From Planctomycetota bacterium (lineage in GTDB: Bacteria > Planctomycetota > JAJSAM01 > JAJVHW01), in NCBI GenBank assembly GCA_024280885.1, contig JAJRPF010000045.1:62001-126000 (forward strand): DNA of 64,000 nt, given 5' to 3'. The position numbers and the translations under genes were made by a program. Each line of letters starts with the position of its first letter. The first letter of the stretch is position 1. Shown piece after piece: positions 28,025 to 36,848 of the stretch. The notes beneath the pieces are model-generated. The model searched no databases. It was given only the letters and a program-made list of their open reading frames with translations, and had not been told where the DNA came from.

Positions 28025-28615
28025 TTATCGGGCCAGGCGCTGGTCGCGGGGAGTCGTCAACTCGTCGGCGCGCGCCCGGGCGCGCGGGAGCCACGCACGG
28101 ATGCGCTCGCGCTCGAGCCGGAAGTCGGGCTGGTCCGGATCGAAGCCCCCATGCTCCGGCGAGGCTCGGTACGCCTCGTCACGAAGAGCGTCCGCCTGCT
28201 CGATGATCGTGTCCGCGAGCGCGCCGAAAGCGGTGCGCAAGGCGTCGCGACGAAGCTGCGCCGTGTCGGATGGTCCGCCTGCGTCCTCGCCCGAACCATA
28301 CGCCTCGGCCGCGTCCGCGTACTCGGCCTCGAGAAAGTCGAGATAGACATGCAGGCGTCGGCGCAATTCCGCGCGCCCTTCGTCGTCATAGAGGTCGAGC
28401 CGCACGTCCCAGGCGTCCCAGAACTCATCGAGCCCGTCGAGGGACTCGGGTAGGCGCGGATCGGGGCGCAAGACCTGCACGCCGGTGTGCGCGTCCATCT
28501 GGAACTTCTGCTCCCAGTCCGCCGTCGTCGGGAACATCTCGGCGAGTTTCGGCGCGATGAGAGCGCCGACTGCCAGCAGGGCGATCAGAATCACGATACG
28601 TCGAACGGGTGTCAT
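28025..28615 (-). CDS. Small single-pass membrane protein, unknown function
   Basis: A 196-aa protein. A membrane helix at residues 6-24 (IVILIALLAVGALIAPKLA) is followed by a mostly helical, charged domain (for example RRRLHVYLDFLEAEYADAAEAYG) with no cysteines or recognisable catalytic motif. The frame stays open upstream through the tRNA gene, so the start must be below it. ATG 28615 places the membrane helix at the N-terminus but lacks a clear ribosome binding site. I do not recognise a family. Confidence 0.6.
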   Translation of the reverse strand: MTPVRRIVILIALLAVGALIAPKLAEMFPTTADWEQKFQMDAHTGVQVLRPDPRLPESLDGLDEFWDAWDVRLDLYDDEGRAELRRRLHVYLDFLEAEYADAAEAYGSGEDAGGPSDTAQLRRDALRTAFGALADTIIEQADALRDEAYRASPEHGGFDPDQPDFRLERERIRAWLPRARARADELTTPRDQRLAR

Positions 28616-28688
28616 GAGTCCATGCGTCGTCGAAACGCTCTCCCGGTCGGTTCGCGATGCGGTCTGCATGCCGCGGTTCGGAGTGCAA

Positions 28689-28772
28689 TGGTAGGAGAGG
28701 CGGGAATCGAACCCGCACGGGTTGCCCCACGGGTTCCTAAGACCCGCGCGTCTGCCATTTCGCCACTCTCCC
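28689..28772 (-). tRNA. tRNA-Leu (anticodon UAG)
   Basis: Minus-strand cloverleaf with a long variable arm, as expected of a class II tRNA. The acceptor is GGGAGAG pairing with CTCTCCT (one G-U). The anticodon stem CGGGT/ACCCG encloses the loop CTTAGGA, giving anticodon UAG. The T arm is GCGGGTTCGATTCCCGC. The CCA end is encoded (complement of 28689-28691). Confidence 0.95.
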
Positions 28773-29055
28773 GGCTGCGAAGATCGTATCCGCGATTTCC
28801 TCTCACGTAGCCAGAACCGAACGACGGGTTTCCCGGTATCATCATCCGCGAGCGCTGGCTCGGCCTGAGGAGGCCCTGTCGCCCCTGATCGGGGTTGCCC
28901 GCAGGCATGAAACGGATCCAAGACTGGATCTCCCTCGAACAGCCGCGGGGCGGAGGCTTCGGCTTCCGCTCCGCCCCCTCGCGGGAGAGACGGTCATCTC
29001 CGAACGCGGTCACTTCGAAAATGCCGGGACCGCGCAGGACAGCCGGGAGACACCG
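28773..29055. other. Divergent spacer between tRNA-Leu and the coiled-coil protein gene
   Basis: 283 bases without a gene. A GC-rich hairpin (arms ggggcgga / tccgcccc, 28947-28977) lies about 80 bases upstream of the coiled-coil protein start. Promoters for both directions are expected here; a TATCAT hexamer near 28837 has no good -35. Confidence 0.3.
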
Positions 29056-29826
29056 ATGGGCAAGAGCATTCTGGCGGCCATCTTCGCCGCCATTCTCGCG
29101 AGCATCGTCACCACCCTGGTGATGACATCGATCGCCGACGACCAGGCACAGACGGTCGAAGCGCGATTGACGGAAGCCGAAGCGCGCGCGGAACGAACCG
29201 AGACGCACGTCGCGACGGCGCTCGGCCGGATCGACCGTTTCAGCAGACGTGTCCAGCAGGCCGAGCGAACGGCTGGCGAAGCACAGCGCAACGCGGCGGC
29301 GGCGGCGCAGGCCTCGGGTGCCACTCCCACGGACGCTTCGGCCGCTCTGGTCGCCCCCGATGGCACGACGTACATCTCGCGGGCCGAGATCGAGAAACTG
29401 CTCGACGAGCGCGGGGCGCTCGTCGCAGGACCCGGCCAGTCCGCTCCCCCACCGCCACGGATCACTCTGGCTGAAGCAGCCGAGAAATTGGGCCTGACCG
29501 CCGCACAGGAAGCCTCGCTGGCCGTCGCGTTTCGCGACGCGCAGCAGGAGATGATCAACATGGTCTTCGGCAACCGCTCGATCGAGGACGTGAAGGCGGA
29601 GTTGGCGCGGATCGAGGACGACCCGGATGCCCAGGCAGAGATGGTGCAGCGCGCGCTCATGCGTGGGTTCTCGAATGCCGGCAAGTTCATGACGTTCGAG
29701 AAGCGCATGCGAAAGAAGGTGGACGGGATCCTCGGCGTCGACCAGGCCCAGGAGTTCCGCGCGCTCAATGTGAAGACCGTCGATGACGGCCTCGAAGACG
29801 TCTTCGAGAAGCTCTTCGACAACTGA
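29056..29826 (+). CDS. Membrane-anchored coiled-coil protein, unknown function
   Basis: A 256-aa protein. One N-terminal membrane helix (ILAAIFAAILASIVTTLVM) is followed by a coiled coil (about 28-80, rich in Ala, Glu and Arg), a Pro-rich linker with four consecutive prolines (about 134-137), and a helical C-terminal domain. The segment LTAAQEASLAVAFRDAQQEM recalls the LTxxQ-type helices of Spy/CpxP periplasmic chaperones, but the similarity is weak. ATG 29056 has GGGAGA upstream. It lies 270 bases before tig on the same strand. Confidence 0.65.
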   Translation: MGKSILAAIFAAILASIVTTLVMTSIADDQAQTVEARLTEAEARAERTETHVATALGRIDRFSRRVQQAERTAGEAQRNAAAAAQASGATPTDASAALVAPDGTTYISRAEIEKLLDERGALVAGPGQSAPPPPRITLAEAAEKLGLTAAQEASLAVAFRDAQQEMINMVFGNRSIEDVKAELARIEDDPDAQAEMVQRALMRGFSNAGKFMTFEKRMRKKVDGILGVDQAQEFRALNVKTVDDGLEDVFEKLFDN

Positions 29827-30096
29827 TCCTGTCCGACACCAGCGCAGGCTCGACGCACGAATCTGGGCGCGCACCGCTGCACCGAACTCGGGAACCGTAC
29901 GGCCCGTCTCGCCGCCCATCCCGACGCGCCCCTCCGCCGGAAATGGTCCCTGCGTGCCGTGCGCGAGTAGGATCGCGATCTTCCACCTCGACCGTCGCGG
30001 CCGAGTGTGCAGATCACCCCCCAAGATCCCATCCCGCTCGCCACCGGGCTCGCCAGACGGCTCGCCTGCAGCAGACATTGCCGGAGAACGCATATC

Positions 30097-31485
30097 ATGG
30101 CCGACGAACAGCCATCCGCCGACGCACAGCCATCGATCGCCGTCGTCATCGAAGACGACGGGCCCTGCTCGAAGAAGGTGCGTATCACCGTGCCGGCCGA
30201 GCGTGTGGACCGCGAGATCGAGGACACCTTCAAGAACGTCCAGCAGGCCGTGCAATTCAAGGGCTTCCGCGCCGGCAAGGCTCCCCGCAGGCTCGTCGAG
30301 GCCCGCCTCGGCGCGCGTGTCCTCTCCGATGTGCGCGAGCGACTCGTGCAGACCGTCGTCGAGGAGGCCATCCGCGACGAGAAGCTCGAGACGCTCGGCG
30401 AGGCGCAGGCTGACTGGGAGAAGATCGAGGTCGAAAAGGGCTCGGACCTGGAATTCGAAGTCACGGTCGATGTACGCCCCGATTTCGAGATGCCCGAGCT
30501 CGCCGGCATCGCGGTGGAGCGCCCCTTCTTCGAGGTCACGGACGCTCTGATCGACCGCGAGATCGACCGCCTCCGCATGGAGCGCGCGTCGGCCGAGGAC
30601 GGCGGCGATGGACCGCTGGAAGAGCGCGGCATTGCCACGCTCGCGATCAACCTCACGTGCAATGACGAGACCATCGTCGACGAGACCGGCATCGAGTGGG
30701 CGCATCCCTCGGACGTGCTCGGCGGCATGCTGATCGACGGCCTCGCTGACGGGATGCTCGGCAAGAAGACCGGCGACGAGGCGGAGTTCACCGTCAATCT
30801 GCCGGACAACTTCCGCGTCGACGAGTTGCGCGGCAAGCCGGCGAAGGTCGTACTCACCGTCGAGGCGATCCAGAAGGTGGTGATGCCCGAACTGAACGAC
30901 GCATTCGCGGCTGAGCTCGACTACGACGACGTCGAGGAATTGCGCGCGGACATCAGCAATCAACTCGATCGTCAGGCCGAGACGCGGATCGAGCGCGCGC
31001 TCGACGAGAAGATCGTCGAGGCCATCCTCGAAGAGGTGCCCTTCGACCTGCCCCCATCGCTTGTGCGTCGCGAGACCGGCCGCATGCTCGCACGCTTCCA
31101 GACCCGCCTCCAACAGGACGGCCTGCCCGAGGAGCAGATCCGCGAGGAACTCGCGCGGGCCCATACCGAGGCCGAGGGACGCGTCATGCACGACTTGCGC
31201 GCGTCGTTCGTGCTCGATCGGATCGCGTCCGAGAAGAAGGTCTTCGCCACCGAGACCGAGGTCCAAGAGGAGCTCGCGCGGATGGCGGGCAGCTACAATC
31301 TGACCGCGGACCAGATGGAAGAGCAGATGGCCGAACAGGGCCTGCTCTCGTCGCTCCGGTCATCGATCCGCGAACGAAAGACCATCGGAGAACTCAGGCA
31401 CCTCGTCGCCATTACCGATGCCAAGCCGGGTAGCGACGACGCTGCGAGCGACGACGGAGACGAAAGCGAGGGAGACGACGCATGA
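30097..31485 (+). CDS. tig: Trigger factor (ribosome-associated chaperone, peptidyl-prolyl isomerase)
   Basis: A 462-aa protein. The N-terminal ribosome-binding domain carries the signature [10 protein letters not shown] (family consensus GFRxGKxP). The central FKBP-like part (about 160-250) and the helical C-terminal arms follow, then a short acidic tail ([15 protein letters not shown]). It binds ribosomal protein L23 at the exit tunnel and shields nascent chains. ATG 30097 has GGAGAA eight bases upstream. The gene overlaps clpP by four bases (ATGA). The tig-clpP-clpX order is common in bacteria. Confidence 0.95.
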   Translation: MADEQPSADAQPSIAVVIEDDGPCSKKVRITVPAERVDREIEDTFKNVQQAVQFKGFRAGKAPRRLVEARLGARVLSDVRERLVQTVVEEAIRDEKLETLGEAQADWEKIEVEKGSDLEFEVTVDVRPDFEMPELAGIAVERPFFEVTDALIDREIDRLRMERASAEDGGDGPLEERGIATLAINLTCNDETIVDETGIEWAHPSDVLGGMLIDGLADGMLGKKTGDEAEFTVNLPDNFRVDELRGKPAKVVLTVEAIQKVVMPELNDAFAAELDYDDVEELRADISNQLDRQAETRIERALDEKIVEAILEEVPFDLPPSLVRRETGRMLARFQTRLQQDGLPEEQIREELARAHTEAEGRVMHDLRASFVLDRIASEKKVFATETEVQEELARMAGSYNLTADQMEEQMAEQGLLSSLRSSIRERKTIGELRHLVAITDAKPGSDDAASDDGDESEGDDA

Positions 31486-32102
31486 GCAGACGCGACATGG
31501 GCCCGCAGAATTACGTCATCCCGATGGTGATCGAGAAGACGGGACGCGGCGAGCGCGCGTACGACATCTACTCGCGGCTCCTCGAGGACCGGATCGTCTT
31601 CCTCGGCTCCGCGGTGGATGACATGGTCGCGAACGTCGTGATCGCCCAGATGCTCTTTCTCCAGAAGGAGAACAAGCATCAGGACATCAATCTCTACATC
31701 AACTCGCCCGGCGGAAGCGTCACGGCGGGCCTCGCCATCTACGACACGATGCAATTCGTCCAGTGCGACGTAGCGACGTACTGCATCGGCCAGGCCGCGT
31801 CGATGGGCGCTGTCCTTCTCGCGGCAGGCACGAAGGGCAAGCGCTTCGCGCTCCCGCACTCGCGCATCATGATCCACCAGCCTTGGGGCGGCGCGCACGG
31901 AACAGCGGCGGATATCGAGATCCACGCCGAGGAGATCCTGAACACCCGCACCACCCTGAACAAGATCCTGGCGAAGCACTCGGGACGTGAGGTCGAGCAG
32001 CTTGAGAAGGACACCGATCGCGACAAATTCCTCTCGTCGCACGAAGCGCAGGAATACGGCCTGGTCGACGAGGTCGTCGAGACACTGAAGGACCCTGCCT
32101 AG
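31482..32102 (+). CDS. clpP: ATP-dependent Clp protease proteolytic subunit
   Basis: A 206-aa serine protease that forms the two-heptamer barrel served by ClpX. The catalytic triad is visible: Ser107 (GQAASMGA), His132 (RIMIHQP) and Asp181 (TDRDKFLSS), with the spacing of E. coli Clp[10 protein letters not shown] forms the oxyanion region. The N-terminus YVIPMVIE matches the processed start of the family. The ribosome binding site GGGAG lies in the end of tig, and the genes are coupled. Confidence 0.97.
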   Translation: MSRRDMGPQNYVIPMVIEKTGRGERAYDIYSRLLEDRIVFLGSAVDDMVANVVIAQMLFLQKENKHQDINLYINSPGGSVTAGLAIYDTMQFVQCDVATYCIGQAASMGAVLLAAGTKGKRFALPHSRIMIHQPWGGAHGTAADIEIHAEEILNTRTTLNKILAKHSGREVEQLEKDTDRDKFLSSHEAQEYGLVDEVVETLKDPA

Positions 32103-32295
32103 CCGCCAAGGTCGCCGCGGCCCCCGGTCGCGCGCCGATCGGAGCCATCTGCCCCGCGCATCCGAGCCCCTCCCCATGGTGCATGGCGCTCGTCCTGGGT
32201 TACACTGGTCATGGGCTACGTTCGGCTCAACCACTGGTCAGACGAGACACGTTCACCCCACGAAACGCTCACCCCAGAGAAGCAGAGCCCGCTGA

Positions 32296-33720
32296 ATGAG
32301 TCGCAAACGCCAGACGCCGCCGATCGAGAAGTGCACCTTCTGTGGCAAGAGTCGGCACATGGTCGAGAGCCTCATCGCAGGCCCGCCACAGATCTACATC
32401 TGCAACGAGTGCGTGGAGTTGTGCAACTCGATACTGATCGAGGAGTTGCACAAGTCGGACGCCCCGTCGGGGAGTGCGACGGGTGGTGCGGGCGACCTGG
32501 GCATCGGCGGCGACCAGCCGCTCAGTCTCGAGAGCCTGCCGACACCGCGCGAGATCCACGGTCTGCTCGACCAGTACGTGATCTCGCAGGACCACACCAA
32601 GAAGGTGCTCTCGGTCGCGGTTCACAATCACTACAAGCGTCTGCTCTGGACCCAGGAGAAGGGCCGCGACGACGATGATGACGGCGTCGAAATCGACAAG
32701 TCGAACATCCTGCTAATCGGCCCGACCGGCTCCGGCAAGACGCTTCTCGCACGCACGCTCGCTCGCATCCTCGAGGTGCCGTTCGCCATCGCCGACGCCA
32801 CCACGCTGACCGAAGCGGGCTACGTCGGAGAAGATGTCGAGAACCTCCTGCTCAAGCTGCTGCAGGCGGCGGATTGGGATACAGAGCGCGCAGAGCGCGG
32901 CATCGTCTTCGTGGACGAGATCGACAAACTCGCCCGCACGCAGAACAACGTTTCCATCACGCGCGACGTCTCTGGCGAAGGCGTGCAACAGGCCCTCCTG
33001 AAGATCCTCGAAGGCACGGTCGCCAACGTCCCTCCGCAGGGCGGGCGCAAGCATCCCGAGCAGCAGTACATTCAGATCAACACTGCGAACATCCTCTTCG
33101 TTTGCGGCGGCACATTCGTTGGCCTGACCGACCTGATTCGTCGGCGTGTCGGCCGCAAGTTGATCGGTTTCGACAGCGACGCTGCCGCCATCGAAGATGC
33201 CAGCGAGACCGAAATCCTCCAGGAAGTCGAACCCCACGACCTCTTCGAGTTCGGGATGATTCCCGAGTTCATCGGCCGTCTGCCGGTGGCCGCAACCCTC
33301 GGTGCGCTCAGCATCGAGGATCTCGTCCGCGTGATGACGGAGCCCCGCAACGCTGTCGTGCGCCAGTACCAGAAGCTCTTCCAGATGGCCGGCGCCAATC
33401 TCGAGTTCACACCCGAGGCGCTCCACGAGATGGCCTCGATCTGCCTGAAGAAGGAGACCGGCGTCCGCGCCGTACGCTCCATCATCGAGGCGCTCCTCCT
33501 CGACACCCTCTACGACCTGCCGCAAGCCGGTAAGGACGGACGTCGCTACGTCATCACTCCCGAAATGGTGCGCAAGGAAGCCACCGTGGTCCCGATCCCC
33601 GCGTCGACGAAGAGCAAGGCAGACGCGGGCGCGAACGAGGCAGCTTCCGAGGCGGCCAAGGCGCCGCCAGCCAAGACGGGGAAGGGTAAGGCGAAGAAGC
33701 GGAAGCGCGAATCCGCGTAG
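32296..33720 (+). CDS. clpX: ATP-dependent Clp protease ATP-binding subunit ClpX
   Basis: A 474-aa AAA+ unfoldase. The N-terminal zinc-binding domain has CTFCG and CNECVELC. Walker A is GPTGSGKT and Walker B is [11 protein letters not shown]. The pore loop falls in GYVGEDVE, and the sensor/arginine-finger region is in [12 protein letters not shown]. The protein is about 50 residues longer than E. coli ClpX because of an Ala/Lys-rich C-terminal tail (about 430-474). It is separated from clpP by 193 bases that may hold its own promoter (a TACACT hexamer near 32200). Confidence 0.96.
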   Translation: MSRKRQTPPIEKCTFCGKSRHMVESLIAGPPQIYICNECVELCNSILIEELHKSDAPSGSATGGAGDLGIGGDQPLSLESLPTPREIHGLLDQYVISQDHTKKVLSVAVHNHYKRLLWTQEKGRDDDDDGVEIDKSNILLIGPTGSGKTLLARTLARILEVPFAIADATTLTEAGYVGEDVENLLLKLLQAADWDTERAERGIVFVDEIDKLARTQNNVSITRDVSGEGVQQALLKILEGTVANVPPQGGRKHPEQQYIQINTANILFVCGGTFVGLTDLIRRRVGRKLIGFDSDAAAIEDASETEILQEVEPHDLFEFGMIPEFIGRLPVAATLGALSIEDLVRVMTEPRNAVVRQYQKLFQMAGANLEFTPEALHEMASICLKKETGVRAVRSIIEALLLDTLYDLPQAGKDGRRYVITPEMVRKEATVVPIPASTKSKADAGANEAASEAAKAPPAKTGKGKAKKRKRESA

Positions 33721-33736
33721 GCCGGAGGCCTACGCG
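33714..33736 (+). terminator. Hairpin overlapping the clpX stop codon
   Basis: A perfect 10-bp stem (cgcgtaggcc / ggcctacgcg) with a three-base loop spans the clpX TAG. No uninterrupted T run follows (cttctgtctttg lies ten bases on), so it is a possible rather than a certain terminator. Confidence 0.45.
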
Positions 33737-33970
33737 CTAGCGCGCTTCTGTCTTTGCGTTGTGCCGACTCCGTCGGCACCCCTCGCTTCGCTCGGGTGTT
33801 CGGATCCGGTCGCGGCTCCGGCGGCTTCAACCGGGCCCGCGCTCGGGGTTCGTTGGCCCGCGTTGGAGCGGATCCTCGACGCGTGAGAGAGCGCGTCGCG
33901 AGGGCGGGTTTCGCCGGCGGAATCCACTCCCTCCACCTCACTCGCGCATTGGATGCCCTCGCGCCCGGCC

Positions 33971-34015
33971 CGTTGCGTTGCGTTGCGTTGCGTTGCGTTG
34001 CGTTGCGTTGCGTTG
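33971..34015. repeat. Pentanucleotide microsatellite (cgttg)x9
   Basis: Nine perfect consecutive copies of cgttg. Such arrays change length easily by slippage. None of the flanking genes reads through it in a supported frame. Confidence 0.97.
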
Positions 34016-34048
34016 CAGCAGTGGGGTGGGGTGGAACGGCCGAGAGAG

Positions 34049-34131
34049 CGTGCCAGGATCAATTTTTTGGGGCGCCGAGGGGCACGCCATCGAGAAGGGC
34101 GGCGCCGCACCGAGAAATTGATCCTGGCACG
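34049..34131. repeat. REP-like palindromic element (17-bp arms)
   Basis: Perfect 17-bp inverted arms (cgtgccaggatcaattt at 34049-34065 and its complement at 34115-34131) enclose a 49-base GC-rich loop that itself contains ggcgcc twice. It is non-coding. The arm shares the core GCCAGGA with the arms of the palindrome inside the LtaS-like gene (35081-35184). Confidence 0.8.
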
Positions 34132-34614
34132 GTATTTCGGACGACGGCAACGGCGCACCAGTGCATCCCCTCCCCAGGCAGCCGACTGCCCCATCCACGA
34201 CCGAGAGAATGAGCCAGAATCGGGACCATACCGGGTCTGCTTTCGCGCCTCTTGAGCCTGAATACTCACCAAATCTCTGTCACGGATCTCTCCATGGCAC
34301 TCGCTCACGCCGATTCCGATGCGACTCAGGCCCAAGCCGGGGCTGTGTTCCCATCGGTGGGGTGAGAGAGCCCGGCTCAGCGGTTTGAGGAGTCGCTCCT
34401 CGATGCGGACTCGGAGTTCCTCGGCGCGGCGACTGACGAGCCGCAGGCCCGGGAACACCACTGACGTTGCCAAGCGGCAGAAAGCCCATGCTGCTTCGAG
34501 TGAGCGGCTATCCGTCCCGCCCCGCCCGCCCACGGGCTTCTCGACCTGATCCGCCCGGGCTCCCCGCAGCCCGGATGTTGGGTCGCCTGTGCTGGGCGGT
34601 GACACTGCTGCTCG

Positions 34615-36636
34615 ATGAGAGCCCGGGATCTTGCCGTTGTCTGGAGTGCCGCGTTTGCCGCCGGTATGGCGGTCCTGACGCTTGAGCGCGCGCTCCTGGC
34701 GGTGCTGTTTCGTCCCGACACGGCCGCCGAGTCGCTGTGGTGGGCATTTATCCTCGGTGCGCGCTTTGACGCGGCGAGTGTTGCCTACGTCCTGATCCCG
34801 GCGTTTCTCGTCTCGTTGGCTGCGGCGCGCTCCGCACGGGCGCGGGATGTCGAGCACGGGTCGATCGGGTTGGCTTTGGCGACGCTGATCGTGCTGGCAA
34901 TCGTCGAAGTGCACTTCTTCCGCGAGTTCCATCGCCGCCTTGACTTTGTGCTGCTGGAGTATCTGGACGATCCGGGGACGGCACTCGGCATGGCGGTCGC
35001 ACACGTCGGCATTGGCTGGGTCGCGCTGCAAGTCGCTGTGTCGGCGCTCCTCCTCGTCGTGCTCATGCGCGTCCTCTGGCGCGATACGGAGCCAGGACAC
35101 TTTCGGCAGAGTTCGGAGTGTGGACTTCGCGGTGTCGACGCCCTTGCCCCGAACTCTGCCGAAAGTGTCCTGGCTCCGTATCGCATTCCGGCCGCCCGCG
35201 CCGTCGTTCTCGTGCTTCTCGTCGTCGCCGCTCGCGGAGGCCTCGGGCGTCCGCTGCGTCCTCAGGACGCGACCGCGGGGCAAGAGTACTTCTCGCGGCA
35301 GCTGGCGCTCTCGGGTCCCTTCACTCTGGCCCGACACGCGTACGAGGCGCTTCGTGATCGCGACGAACTCGCGGCGTACGGAGTCACGCCAGATGCCGAT
35401 CTGATCGCGCGTAGTCAGGCCCGCGTCGCCACACCGGACGAGCAGTTTCTCGCCGGCGCCGGTCCGATGTTGCGTTCCGGCACCGCGCATTCGTCGCCCT
35501 GGAAGAACGTCGTGATGATCGTGCTCGAGTCGTTCGCCGCCCGCCACGTCGGCGCGCTCGGGGCCGCAGAGTCGTGGACGCCGGAATTCGATCGACTGGC
35601 GGGTCGGGGCGTCCTCTTCACGCGTTTTCTCGCCAACGGTCCCTCGACCAATCGCGGTCTCCCGGCGCTCCTCGTCGGTTTGCCGAGTTTGCCACGCCGG
35701 CTTGCACTGACGAAGTCGATGGAGGGCCAGCAACCACTGCTGTCACTCGCACGCGTTCTGGGCGCCGCGGGGCGCTCAACGACGTTCCTCACGGCCGGGC
35801 AATCGTCATGGGAGAACCTCGGCGGGTGGTGTGCGGCACAGGGCTTTGCGAACATCGTCGATGCCGATGCATTCGCGGACGCCGACGCACTCTCGGTCTG
35901 GGGCGTGTCGGATGACCGCCTGCTCACGCGCGTGCTCGATGAATGCGATCGCGTCGTGGCGTCGGGCCCCTTTCTGACCGTCGCGCTGACATCGAGCAAC
36001 CATCCGCCGTTCGCCGTGCCAGACGAATTCGACGCCGCGACCGACAACACACGAGAACGGGCGTTCCGCTACGCCGACGCGGCGCTCGGTCGCTTCCTGG
36101 ACCGCGCGCTGGCGCGACCGTGGGCACGGGACACACTCTTCGTGCTGGTGGGCGATCACGGCTTGCATGAGCGGGCGCGCATCGACCTCGACCCGGAGCG
36201 CTACCACGTCCCCCTGCTTCTGATCGACGGTGGAGCGTCCCCACGCGCGCCGCTGACGCCGCGCATCGAAGCGCGCTTGGCATCACAGGTCGATGTTCTC
36301 CCGATCGTGCTCCGTCTACTCGGAGAGCCCGGCCCACACGCCGCGTGGGGCCGGGACGCACTCGCGCCGGATGCGCCGCCTGGCTTCGTGATCCTCGGTC
36401 CCCATGGCGGCGTGCGGACAATCGCGTCCGTTTCCGGCGACGGGCTCTACGTCGTCACCGAACTGACGAGCGGATATTCGTCGCGAGCGTTTCGGTGGGA
36501 CCCGGTGCGGGATGCGATCCGGGCGGTCGACGTGACGGACGTGGCGGAGGCCGCGGCGATGCGTGCGCGAGAGACGCTCTTTCTGTTGCAACGGACGCTC
36601 GACGAAGGGGCCGCGGGGGGCGCGGTCGCGCGCTGA
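34615..36636 (+). CDS. LtaS-like membrane phosphoglycerol transferase / sulfatase-family enzyme
   Basis: A 673-aa protein. Four to five N-terminal membrane helices (residues 1-210) precede an extracytoplasmic alkaline-phosphatase-superfamily domain (about 297-610). Marks of the LTA synthase family are VVMIVLESF (Glu305, metal ligand), NGPSTNRGLPALL (Thr345, nucleophile), VWGVSDDRLL and LVGDHG (metal ligands). It would transfer phosphoglycerol, or a related phospho-group, to a polymer outside the membrane. The start has no strong ribosome binding site. Residues 156-190, between the last two membrane helices, are encoded by a perfect inverted repeat and look inserted. In a Gram-negative-type cell the acceptor may be a periplasmic glucan or surface polymer, not teichoic acid (inference). 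Confidence 0.85.
   Translation: MRARDLAVVWSAAFAAGMAVLTLERALLAVLFRPDTAAESLWWAFILGARFDAASVAYVLIPAFLVSLAAARSARARDVEHGSIGLALATLIVLAIVEVHFFREFHRRLDFVLLEYLDDPGTALGMAVAHVGIGWVALQVAVSALLLVVLMRVLWRDTEPGHFRQSSECGLRGVDALAPNSAESVLAPYRIPAARAVVLVLLVVAARGGLGRPLRPQDATAGQEYFSRQLALSGPFTLARHAYEALRDRDELAAYGVTPDADLIARSQARVATPDEQFLAGAGPMLRSGTAHSSPWKNVVMIVLESFAARHVGALGAAESWTPEFDRLAGRGVLFTRFLANGPSTNRGLPALLVGLPSLPRRLALTKSMEGQQPLLSLARVLGAAGRSTTFLTAGQSSWENLGGWCAAQGFANIVDADAFADADALSVWGVSDDRLLTRVLDECDRVVASGPFLTVALTSSNHPPFAVPDEFDAATDNTRERAFRYADAALGRFLDRALARPWARDTLFVLVGDHGLHERARIDLDPERYHVPLLLIDGGASPRAPLTPRIEARLASQVDVLPIVLRLLGEPGPHAAWGRDALAPDAPPGFVILGPHGGVRTIASVSGDGLYVVTELTSGYSSRAFRWDPVRDAIRAVDVTDVAEAAAMRARETLFLLQRTLDEGAAGGAVAR
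35081..35184. repeat. Palindromic element inside the LtaS-like gene (36-bp perfect arms)
   Basis: Left arm 35081-35116 and right arm 35149-35184 are perfect reverse complements over 36 bases with a 32-base loop. The reading frame of the host gene passes through it. The arm contains GAGCCAGGACACTTTCGGC, sharing the core GCCAGGA with the element at 34049-34131. Confidence 0.93.
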
Positions 36637-36848
36637 CTCTCTTCGGTGCGAGGAAGCGTGCGACAGTTGCGAGTTGTCCGTTCTCGGGTGCGATGGCGCT
36701 CGACTGTAGGTTTGCGCGAGGCTCATTTGCGCCAACTCTCCATGACGACGACCTCACCTCAACGAATCAACCCGCCGCGCTCCTCGAGTCGGATGACTTG
36801 GCGGGTGTGCGCAGTCCACGCGTTTGGTCGATCGCTCAGGTCCGTCTG

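Larger units (their letters stand above)
33721..34614. other. 894-base repeat-rich spacer without a credible gene
   Basis: It holds the clpX hairpin, a second perfect hairpin (33761-33779, 8-bp stem, 3-base loop), nine copies of a pentanucleotide (33971-34015) and an 83-bp palindromic element (34049-34131). The remaining 480 bases up to the LtaS-like gene show no supported coding region. One minus-strand frame is open across the whole stretch, but its sequence does not look like a protein (GC-driven openness). It may contain decayed coding DNA. Confidence 0.6.

Noticed and set aside
28612..31266. An 884-codon minus-strand open frame antisense to tig
   Set aside because: It is a GC-driven shadow of tig and the coiled-coil gene and crosses the tRNA gene.
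33971..34015. Possible CRISPR array
   Set aside because: It is a pentanucleotide microsatellite without spacers, and there are no cas genes in the window.
33730..35733. A long minus-strand open frame across the spacer and the start of the LtaS-like gene
   Set aside because: It runs antisense to a clear LtaS-like gene and through a pentanucleotide array; its product is low-complexity Arg-rich sequence.
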